This document shows, piece after piece, positions 1 through 4,990 of a stretch of DNA of 6,320 bases. The translations under genes and the position numbers were made by a program. This DNA comes from Bacillota bacterium (GTDB lineage Bacteria; Bacillota; Desulfotomaculia; Desulfotomaculales; Desulfotomaculaceae), in NCBI GenBank assembly GCA_023481335.1, contig JAMCWI010000169.1, forward strand, positions 1,566-7,885, read 5' to 3'. Every line of letters starts with the position of its first letter. The first letter of the stretch is position 1. The notes under the pieces were generated by a model that was given only the letters and a program-made list of their open reading frames with translations, was not told where the DNA came from and searched no databases.

Positions 1-86
1 TGTGTAACAGCTGGTAAACGAGCGCCGGCAAATGAAGTTGCTGGCTGTCTCCCTTCCGGGCGCCTGTTATGATGAGGCCGGTTATA

Positions 87-1349
87 TCAAGTATTACGCC
101 AGACGCGGGCGCCGAGCGATATAAGTTTTTCTTCCAGCCGGTGGTAGCCGCGGTCTATAAAGTGAGCATTTCCTATTTCCGTCTCCCCGGCCGCCATCAG
201 GCCGGCCACCAGCAGGGCCGCGCCGGCCCTCAGGTCGGTAGCCTTTACCTGGGCGCCGTACAAGCCGGGAACCCCCTCGATAACAGCCATCCTGCCCTCG
301 ACTTTAATCCGGCCGCCCATGCGCTTTAACTCGTCGGCGATCATAAAACGGTTTTCAAATATGTTTTCCACTATTACGCTGGTACCGGGCACCGTGGTCA
401 GGAGCGCCATTACCTGCGACTGCATGTCCGTCGGAAACCCGGGATAGGGCATAGTCTTTACGTCGATCGATCGCAGGGGATTATCCACGCTGACACGCAG
501 GCTGTCCCCCTCTTCCCTGACTACGGCCCCGGCCTCGCGAAGCTTGGCGCTTAAAGGCTCAAGGTGCAGTGGAATAACGTTCTCCACGGTAACGTCTCCC
601 CCTGTGGCCGCAGCCGCCACCATAAATGTGCCCGCTTCGATCCGGTCCGGAATTATTGCGTATCTCCCGCCGCCTTTTAGTTCCGTCACGCCGTCAATTT
701 TTATGACGTCCGTCCCGGCGCCGCGCACCCTGGCTCCCATGGCGTTTAAAAAATTGGCCAGGTCAACAACTTCCGGCTCTTTGGCCACGTTCTCTATAAG
801 AGTCTGCCCTTCAGCCAGGGAGGCAGCCATCATGATGTTTTCCGTGGCGCCGACGCTGGGAAAGTCCAGGTAAATCCTGGCTCCCGTAAGCCGGCCGTCT
901 GTGCGCCCGCGCACGCTGCCGTGGTCGAGCAAAAGAGTGGCGCCCAGCCCGGCCAACCCTTTAAAATGAAGGTCCATCGGGCGAACCCCGATATTGCAGC
1001 CCCCCGGCAGGGAAACGCGTACATCCCCGAACCTGGTCAGCATGGGTCCCAAAAGGAGGTTTGAAGCTCTCAACTTTTTTACCATATGGTACGGCGCCTC
1101 GGCCTCCGCCGCGCTGGCGGGAGGCTTGACCCTCAGCACTTCAGGTTCTTCCCAGACCGTTGCAGCGCCCAGGCTGTTGATAATCCCGGACATCACCTGC
1201 ACGTCACTTATGTCCGGCACGTTTTCCAGCACTATTTCCTCCCGCAGAAGGATTGTGGCGCACAAAATCGCCAGCACGGCATTTTTCGCACCGCTTATGC
1301 GCAACCTACCCTGAAGCGGATTTCCTCCGGCAAGCACTATCTTGTCCAT
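87..1349 (-). CDS. murA: UDP-N-acetylglucosamine 1-carboxyvinyltransferase (MurA)
   Basis: Cytoplasmic enzyme that transfers enolpyruvate from phosphoenolpyruvate to UDP-GlcNAc, the first committed step of peptidoglycan synthesis. The 420-residue product has the usual family length and is collinear with MurA throughout. Visible active-site residues, numbered from the chosen start, are Lys22-Asn23 in ISGAKNAVLAIL, Arg94 in KKLRASN, the catalytic Cys118 in LPGGCNIGVRPMD, Asp308 in YPGFPTDMQSQ, and Arg400 in FIDRGYHRLEEKL. Cys at 118 is the fosfomycin-sensitive form of the family, so sensitivity of the enzyme is expected (inference). I chose the ATG at 1349 because GGAGG (1355-1359) sits 5 nt upstream and the protein then opens MDKIVLAGG as in homologues. 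The in-frame ATG at 1376 would add nine unconserved residues and lacks a ribosome binding site. The gene starts 46 bp after the HExxH peptidase gene with no clear promoter or terminator between them, so it is probably co-transcribed. Gram-positive bacteria often have two MurA paralogues, and I cannot tell which this is. Confidence 0.98.
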   Translation of the reverse strand: MDKIVLAGGNPLQGRLRISGAKNAVLAILCATILLREEIVLENVPDISDVQVMSGIINSLGAATVWEEPEVLRVKPPASAAEAEAPYHMVKKLRASNLLLGPMLTRFGDVRVSLPGGCNIGVRPMDLHFKGLAGLGATLLLDHGSVRGRTDGRLTGARIYLDFPSVGATENIMMAASLAEGQTLIENVAKEPEVVDLANFLNAMGARVRGAGTDVIKIDGVTELKGGGRYAIIPDRIEAGTFMVAAAATGGDVTVENVIPLHLEPLSAKLREAGAVVREEGDSLRVSVDNPLRSIDVKTMPYPGFPTDMQSQVMALLTTVPGTSVIVENIFENRFMIADELKRMGGRIKVEGRMAVIEGVPGLYGAQVKATDLRAGAALLVAGLMAAGETEIGNAHFIDRGYHRLEEKLISLGARVWRNT

Positions 1350-1354
1350 GCTGT

Positions 1355-1359
1355 CCTCC
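1355..1359 (-). promoter_or_regulatory. Ribosome binding site deciding the murA start
   Basis: The minus strand reads GGAGG, 5 nt before the ATG at 1349. This supports that start over the upstream in-frame ATG at 1376, which has no purine-rich element in front of it. Confidence 0.85.
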
Positions 1360-1395
1360 GAATGACATGTTCTCATTAGAGTATTCTAGCCGCTA

Positions 1396-2415
1396 TTATT
1401 TATTCCTGCCTTTTTTGCAGTTCTTTGTCACATTGAAAAAGTTAATTCTTTCCTTGGACAGCCATGTTTCACTATAACTGTCAAGAGTTAACGCGTAAAT
1501 TGCTAACGATATTTGACCGTCAGGATCTTGATTTTCCATTGCCCAGGCCTGCCAGCGAGTTTCTAATTCCTCTGTTCCGATCCCGAGGACTTCCTGCAGG
1601 GCGCTGTCAAAGTCGCGGCTCAAGCCTAACTGCCGGACAAGTTTATGGAGCATGTCCTCTCCGTACACATTCACTATATAGCTGACCGCGGCAAAGGATT
1701 CCCGGTAGGCCAGGGACTGGTTGGGCAGTTCGTCAAAACCCCCTGTCAGATCTTCCATCGAATAGAGTTTTTTGTTTAAAGAACCGGAAGGGTCGTTGAA
1801 GTGAAAGCCGGTCAGTTTGTATTCCTCGTACTGGGCCACTCCCTCGGTAAACCAGCGCGGGTAATTTCCTCCAGTCCGGTAATCGACCGCGAGGTGGGTG
1901 AACTCGTGCGCCATAGGCCCTGAAGAAGCAAAAAGTTCCCTGACCCTGGCCGGATCTTTCTCGTCGATCCACTCCCGCGGGGAAAGGACCCTGATCGCTC
2001 CTGCCCAGTAAACGCCCATAGCGCTTTCTGTCGCCTCCCAGCCAAAGCTGTAATTGAGTTCTTCCCTTGACTGGTACAGGATAACCGGAATTTTGCCGCG
2101 GGGTTTAAAACTGAAATCTTCCGCAACCGGCCCGTAAAAACGTTCCGCGGTTTCGAGCACCATCTCGGCCTCAGCCCGGTTTTCCGGCCAGTATTTAAGG
2201 TAGAAGTGGTCGGACGTGAGTTTTTCCATTTGCCAGGCGCCCGCCACCACGTAAGCTTTTAAACATTCCCTGGCGGCGCCGTAAACATACACCCTGGCGT
2301 TAAAAGCTATTTTCCATAAAAGGGCCCCCGCAAGGAGAAAAAAGAGAACGAGCAAACTCGTTGCTCCGGGGGAAAAAAAACGGTCGCTGTTATGTATCGT
2401 GTTGTTCGGGTACAT
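1396..2415 (-). CDS. Membrane-anchored HExxH metallopeptidase, peptidase MA-like family
   Basis: Predicted single-pass membrane zinc metallopeptidase of 339 residues. A hydrophobic segment at about residues 18-39 (TSLLVLFFLLAGALLWKIAF) anchors it, and the rest is predicted to lie outside the membrane. The gluzincin signature is clear: HEFTH at residues 170-174 supplies two histidine ligands and the catalytic Glu171. About 17 residues on, WFTEGVAQYEE supplies the likely third ligand, Glu191. This arrangement fits the peptidase MA-like superfamily. The substrate is unknown. I prefer the ATG at 2415 because AGGGGGG (2421-2427) lies 5 nt upstream; a TTG at 2436 would add seven residues. The last 40 or so codons are visibly more AT-rich than the rest and lie beyond the recognisable domain. 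The gene is first in a probable two-gene unit with murA, which hints at an envelope role, but this is inference from context only. Confidence 0.85.
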   Translation of the reverse strand: MYPNNTIHNSDRFFSPGATSLLVLFFLLAGALLWKIAFNARVYVYGAARECLKAYVVAGAWQMEKLTSDHFYLKYWPENRAEAEMVLETAERFYGPVAEDFSFKPRGKIPVILYQSREELNYSFGWEATESAMGVYWAGAIRVLSPREWIDEKDPARVRELFASSGPMAHEFTHLAVDYRTGGNYPRWFTEGVAQYEEYKLTGFHFNDPSGSLNKKLYSMEDLTGGFDELPNQSLAYRESFAAVSYIVNVYGEDMLHKLVRQLGLSRDFDSALQEVLGIGTEELETRWQAWAMENQDPDGQISLAIYALTLDSYSETWLSKERINFFNVTKNCKKGRNK

Positions 2416-2420
2416 TGTAG

Positions 2421-2427
2421 CCCCCCT
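2421..2427 (-). promoter_or_regulatory. Ribosome binding site of the HExxH peptidase gene
   Basis: The minus strand reads AGGGGGG, ending 5 nt before the ATG at 2415. Its first three bases overlap the left arm of the dyad at 2425-2448, so anything bound to or folded at the dyad could affect ribosome access. Confidence 0.6.
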
Positions 2428-2448
2428 GTTAATCAATCAATTAACAGG
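2425..2448. promoter_or_regulatory. Perfect 9-bp inverted repeat, candidate operator
   Basis: CCTGTTAAT (2425-2433) and ATTAACAGG (2440-2448) are perfect reverse complements separated by six bases, CAATCA. The 24-bp dyad lies 4 bp downstream of the -10 box at 2452-2457 and covers the predicted transcription start near 2445. That position suits a repressor operator better than an RNA hairpin, because most of one arm would be at the extreme 5' end of the transcript. I do not recognise the regulator. The arms resemble several TTAAC-type operators, but the spacing matches none I can name. Confidence 0.5.
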
Positions 2449-2451
2449 TTA

Positions 2452-2480
2452 ATTATAAGGGCTTATCCCACGCCATCCAA
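2452..2480 (-). promoter_or_regulatory. Sigma-A-type promoter for the HExxH peptidase-murA unit
   Basis: On the minus strand, a -35 box TTGGAT (2475-2480, four of six consensus bases) is followed after exactly 17 bp by a perfect -10 box TATAAT (2452-2457). The predicted start is near 2445, leaving a leader of about 30 nt to the ATG at 2415. It sits in the gap after the TPR gene and would drive the peptidase and murA together. Confidence 0.65.
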
Positions 2481-2517
2481 GAGGTAATTAAAGACAAAAC
2501 ACACCTGTGCGACTAGC

Positions 2518-2541
2518 CCGGATGCCTTGCAAAGGCCCCGG
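2518..2541 (-). other. Modest GC-rich hairpin in the spacer after the TPR gene
   Basis: GCCTT and AAGGC (2524-2528 and 2532-2536) pair around a GCA loop, flanked by a second CCGG/CCGG pairing with a small internal loop. It could slow or end transcription from the TPR gene, but no uninterrupted T-tract follows on either strand, so I do not call it an intrinsic terminator. The remainder of 2458-2614 holds the promoter described separately and nothing else that I recognise. Confidence 0.3.
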
Positions 2542-2614
2542 CACGGTATCCGCCCGGCAATCGATGCCCCGCGCCTGTTGAACCAAGGCTCGCTTCGGAG
2601 ATATTGATATTGAT

Positions 2615-3211
2615 TTATTTGCCGGCCAATTTTTTCCACTCAACGATATCCTGCCTGGCTTTTTCCACGTCTATCCCCGTTTTTGCCAGCTCAACGTATT
2701 TTTCCAGTTCCTGCACCCCTCCGGCGTAATCCTTTTTCCCGACACCCAGAACATAGCCGCACCAGTAATGGGCCAGTTGATTATTGGGGTCACGCTTTAT
2801 TACTTCCTGCAGGGAAGTGATTGACTGGTCGTATTTGCCGGAGTAAAAATAAAGTGTGCCCAGGTTTAAGCGCGAATCCAGGTTGTCGGGATCCTGAGCA
2901 ATAATCGATTGATAGGTTAAAACCGACTGGTCCTGTTTGCCGGCCCTCGTGTATGCCTCGGCCAGCTGCATGAGCACCGCCATGAGCACCGCCGTGTCGG
3001 ACGGGTTTTCCTTTGCCTTTGCCTCCAGTTCGGCCAACCTGTCTGCGAGCGATTGCTGTTGAGCCTGGTCTCCCCCGCCTTTCGCGGGAGTGCCGGAGCC
3101 GTTGCCAAAAAGGCTTACCAGCGGCACTACCAGCCCGATAGAAATCAGCACCGTAATGAATATAAAAACGTACCTTTGAACTTTTTTTCTTTTAACCGAC
3201 TTGATGAACAA
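2615..3211 (-). CDS. Membrane-anchored tetratricopeptide repeat (TPR) protein
   Basis: A protein of about 198 residues with a basic N-terminus (KSVKRKKVQR), one membrane segment at about residues 14-35 (YVFIFITVLISIGLVVPLVS), and a Gly/Gln-rich linker. At least three TPR units follow, at about residues 75-107, 108-141 and 142-175. The TPR phasing shows in LAEAYTRAGKQDQSVLTYQS, LNLGTLYFYSGKYDQSITSL and HYWCGYVLGVGKKDYAGGVQ, with the typical Asp-Pro at the ends of the first two units. TPRs form protein-binding scaffolds, so this is probably an adaptor on the outer face of the membrane. No partner can be named. I prefer the TTG at 3211 because GAGGTGAT (3216-3223), a near-perfect anti-16S match, ends 4 nt before it. 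The alternative GTG at 3220 lies inside that element. The gene has its own promoter and is flanked by envelope genes. Confidence 0.8.
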   Translation of the reverse strand: MFIKSVKRKKVQRYVFIFITVLISIGLVVPLVSLFGNGSGTPAKGGGDQAQQQSLADRLAELEAKAKENPSDTAVLMAVLMQLAEAYTRAGKQDQSVLTYQSIIAQDPDNLDSRLNLGTLYFYSGKYDQSITSLQEVIKRDPNNQLAHYWCGYVLGVGKKDYAGGVQELEKYVELAKTGIDVEKARQDIVEWKKLAGK

Positions 3212-3215
3212 CTCT

Positions 3216-3223
3216 ATCACCTC
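3216..3223 (-). promoter_or_regulatory. Ribosome binding site overlapping an alternative GTG start
   Basis: The minus strand reads GAGGTGAT, 4 nt before the TTG at 3211. The GTG at 3220 that would otherwise begin the frame is part of this element, and nothing SD-like lies upstream of it, so translation most likely starts at the TTG. The element falls almost at the predicted 5' end of the mRNA. Confidence 0.65.
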
Positions 3224-3229
3224 AAAAGT

Positions 3230-3257
3230 ATTATAGCACCGCAGGGTTTATTGGCAA
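3230..3257 (-). promoter_or_regulatory. Sigma-A-type promoter for the TPR gene
   Basis: On the minus strand TTGCCA (3252-3257, five of six consensus bases) and a perfect TATAAT (3230-3235) are separated by 16 bp. The predicted transcription start is near 3223, only about 12 nt before the TTG start codon, so the leader would consist of little more than the ribosome binding site. Confidence 0.65.
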
Positions 3258-3283
3258 GTATTTTTACGCTGGAAATATCTATT

Positions 3284-3311
3284 GAGAGGTGAGAGGTGGG
3301 AGGTGGGAGAC
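3284..3311. repeat. Tandem heptamer repeat, consensus GRGAGGT
   Basis: On the plus strand four consecutive 7-bp units read GAGAGGT (3284-3290), GAGAGGT (3291-3297), GGGAGGT (3298-3304) and GGGAGAC (3305-3311). Purines dominate the plus strand here. This is a short tandemly repeated sequence of the kind often dispersed through intergenic regions. It also serves as the left arm of the larger imperfect inverted repeat ending at 3370. Confidence 0.8.
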
Positions 3312-3370
3312 ATAAGAAGGAATTCGGCTGAAGCCGAATTCCGACAATTGATTCCCACATCTCACTTCTC
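3291..3370. repeat. Palindromic intergenic repeat element with a perfect central hairpin
   Basis: The core GGAATTCGGCT (3319-3329) and AGCCGAATTCC (3332-3342) are perfect 11-bp reverse complements around the two bases GA, so in RNA the loop would be TGAA. Outside the core, 3291-3309 matches the reverse complement of 3352-3370 at 15 of 19 positions, extending the structure to about 80 bp. It begins immediately after the M23 peptidase stop codon (3371-3373). No T-tract follows on the minus strand, so it is not a standard intrinsic terminator. It resembles a REP- or MITE-like dispersed element and could also protect the 3' end of the M23 mRNA. No transposase is present. Confidence 0.7.
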
Positions 3371-4798
3371 TTACTGCAGGTAATTCAGCGGGTTGCGGGG
3401 CTCGCCGTCAATCCTCACTTCGAAATGCAGGTGGGGACCGGTCGCGTATCCTGTGGCCCCGGCCTTGCCGATAACCTCCCCCCTGTCCACGTACTGGCCT
3501 ACATCAACCAGTATAGTGGATAGGTGGGCGTAATAGGTCACCATACCGCCGCCGTGTGATATTCGCACTAACTTGCCGTAGCCCCCCTCCCAGCCGGCGG
3601 ATATAACCTTGCCCCCGGCTGCGGCCGTAATCGGGCTGCCGTAATTCGCGCCCAAATCCACCCCCTCGTGCATTCTTCCGTCGCGCATACCGTAGTTGGA
3701 AACAACGCCGCCCCAGCAGGGCCAGTCCAGGCGGCCCGACCCGCCCCGGGAAGCAAGCATGGTGTAAGAGCCCTTTGCTATTATCGCCGGCACGGCCTCG
3801 CGGATTACGCGCTCGGCCAGCACTTCACGGTCTGTTTCCAGCCCGTTCTCCCTGACGATGCGGTAAGTAATGTTACGCTCTCCGTTTTCGCCGTCCCGGA
3901 TAACCCTTTTTTCACCTATAAGGAGACTGTCGTCAATTTTGGCCTCAACCGGGTACGGTACTTCCTCATCCACTGTAACTTCCCTGGTAGCCACCACCGT
4001 GATAATGGGAGCGTCCTTACTCAAGTTCAGCACCTGACCTATTGATAAATAATCGGGATCAAGCCCCGGATTTGCCGTGAGCATGCGGCCAAGGTCGATA
4101 TTTGTCGCCCTTTCTATATCCCACAGGGTATCCCCATCTTTAATGGTATACTGCTGAACCCTGTTAGACCCGCATAACAAGGTCTGCCTGGCCGTTTCCA
4201 GGTCGACGATGTCTTTGGCATCCACCGGCAGGGAGGCAACCTCAACTTTTTCTTTAAAGCCCACCTGTTCACCCTGCTGTAAGGGAAAGGCCGTCCGCAG
4301 CCAGTCCAGCAGCTTTTCAGCATCCCCCTTATCTTTTAAGGCAACCTTCTCCTGGCCATCCACCATTATGGCGGCGGCTTTTGCCTTAAACGTAAGTGCG
4401 CCGTCCAGCCGCCCGAGAAGGACATCTTTGTCCGGGATATCCTCCGGTTTTACCCGGATGTCCTCAAAGCTCACTTTATCCGCCAGGACAACCGGTATAC
4501 CGGTCTGGCCGGATTTTATATCCGCCAACTCTTTCAAGGCCGACCTGGCATCCTTTTCGGAGGCGGCGACTGCAACCACCTGCCGGTCCAATATTACTGC
4601 GCAGGCGTTGCCGTGGAAAGCGGCGTACGCCAGGATCGCGACAAAAAAGTAAAGCGCCGCCCCAATGCCGATCTGCCGTTTTAACGCCTGGCCTTTATAC
4701 CAGTGAAAAAGCTCGGTAAATTTCTTTTTTGCCTGGCCGTAATTTTTTATGCCGGTTGACCCCGCAAGGCGCCGCTGCCCTTGAAACCATTGCGGCAA
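3371..4798 (-). CDS. Membrane-anchored LysM-G5-M23 peptidoglycan peptidase
   Basis: Predicted cell-wall endopeptidase of about 475 residues acting outside the membrane. In order it has a basic cytoplasmic N-terminus; a membrane segment at about residues 43-63 (IGIGAALYFFVAILAYAAF); and two similar segments at about 66-91 and 142-167, each with a strand ending in Asp and then an Ala-rich helix. A LysM domain follows (about 216-260, YTIKDGDTLWDIERATNI), which binds GlcNAc-containing glycan. Next are a G5 domain (about 265-343) and a C-terminal M23 (LytM-type) domain (about 355-475). Zinc and catalytic residues are visible in MHEGVDLG (HxxxD), in YYAHLS, and in GPHLHFEV (HxH), so it should be active. 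M23 enzymes cut peptide cross-bridges or stems. I prefer the TTG at 4798 because GAAAGGAG (4808-4815) lies 9 nt upstream; a TTG at 4825 would add nine residues but has only weak SD-like sequence before it. It is transcribed from its own promoter and ends directly at the palindromic element. Confidence 0.93.
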   Translation of the reverse strand: MPQWFQGQRRLAGSTGIKNYGQAKKKFTELFHWYKGQALKRQIGIGAALYFFVAILAYAAFHGNACAVILDRQVVAVAASEKDARSALKELADIKSGQTGIPVVLADKVSFEDIRVKPEDIPDKDVLLGRLDGALTFKAKAAAIMVDGQEKVALKDKGDAEKLLDWLRTAFPLQQGEQVGFKEKVEVASLPVDAKDIVDLETARQTLLCGSNRVQQYTIKDGDTLWDIERATNIDLGRMLTANPGLDPDYLSIGQVLNLSKDAPIITVVATREVTVDEEVPYPVEAKIDDSLLIGEKRVIRDGENGERNITYRIVRENGLETDREVLAERVIREAVPAIIAKGSYTMLASRGGSGRLDWPCWGGVVSNYGMRDGRMHEGVDLGANYGSPITAAAGGKVISAGWEGGYGKLVRISHGGGMVTYYAHLSTILVDVGQYVDRGEVIGKAGATGYATGPHLHFEVRIDGEPRNPLNYLQ

Positions 4799-4807
4799 AA
4801 CTTTCAG

Positions 4808-4815
4808 CTCCTTTC
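4808..4815 (-). promoter_or_regulatory. Ribosome binding site deciding the M23 peptidase start
   Basis: The minus strand reads GAAAGGAG, 9 nt before the TTG at 4798. It lies downstream of the alternative TTG at 4825, which makes that longer start unlikely. Confidence 0.6.
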
Positions 4816-4877
4816 TTGTTGTCAAAATATTCCAAATTTCTGGTTTTTTAGCGGTTTATAGGTAAAAATGTTGGTTA

Positions 4878-4907
4878 ATTATAGCATAACTAGCGCTGGG
4901 CAGTAAA
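4878..4907 (-). promoter_or_regulatory. Extended -10 promoter for the M23 peptidase gene
   Basis: On the minus strand TTTACT (4902-4907, four of six consensus bases) and a perfect TATAAT (4878-4883) are 18 bp apart. TG at 4886-4885 places the box in the extended TGnTATAAT form, which compensates for the weaker -35. The predicted start is near 4871, giving a leader of about 70 nt. Confidence 0.7.
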
Positions 4908-4923
4908 ACAACGTATTAGATAG

Positions 4924-4962
4924 AAAAACGGCCAATATCTGCTGTGAGGGCAGTAATTGGCC
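4924..4962 (-). terminator. Intrinsic terminator of scfB
   Basis: GGCCAAT (4930-4936) and ATTGGCC (4956-4962) form a 7-bp stem. A second 4-bp stem, CTGC/GCAG (4939-4942 and 4950-4953), lies inside it across a two-by-two internal loop. On the minus strand the stem is followed after one G by five T residues (4924-4928). It lies about 30 nt after the scfB stop codon and separates that gene from the M23 promoter. Confidence 0.75.
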
Positions 4963-4990
4963 TATAATCAAAAAATCCGGTAAAATAATT

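Noticed and set aside
1..86. Possible start of a gene downstream of murA on the minus strand
   Set aside because: A frame stays open to the left edge, with protein-like text at its end, and an AAGGGAG element occurs near 49-55. However, no ATG, GTG or TTG lies at a suitable distance from that element, and too little sequence remains to judge coding potential.
544..1379. Overlapping open frames on the plus strand opposite murA
   Set aside because: They are shadows of the strongly conserved murA frame. They lack ribosome binding sites and recognisable domains.
1383..1388. TAGAAT as a -10 box of a private murA promoter
   Set aside because: No acceptable -35 hexamer lies 16-18 bp upstream, and the short gap to the preceding gene makes co-transcription more likely.
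2535..2614. tRNA-like GGTTCAA motif on the minus strand
   Set aside because: The motif resembles a T-loop, but the flanks do not form a T-arm, and no acceptor stem, anticodon arm or CCA-compatible end can be drawn around it.
3319..3342. Perfect hairpin as an intrinsic terminator of the M23 gene
   Set aside because: The stem is good but no run of T follows on either strand; the flanking tandem and inverted repeats indicate a repeat element.
3568..4719. Overlapping open frames on both strands within the M23 peptidase gene
   Set aside because: The M23 frame carries all recognisable domains, and the alternatives show Arg/Pro-rich, low-complexity text typical of GC-rich shadow frames.
4820..4825. 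TTGACA hexamer as a consensus -35 box for the M23 gene
   Set aside because: It is a perfect hexamer on the minus strand, but no -10 box lies 16-18 bp further on, and that position falls around the ribosome binding site and start codon. A better promoter is at 4878-4907.
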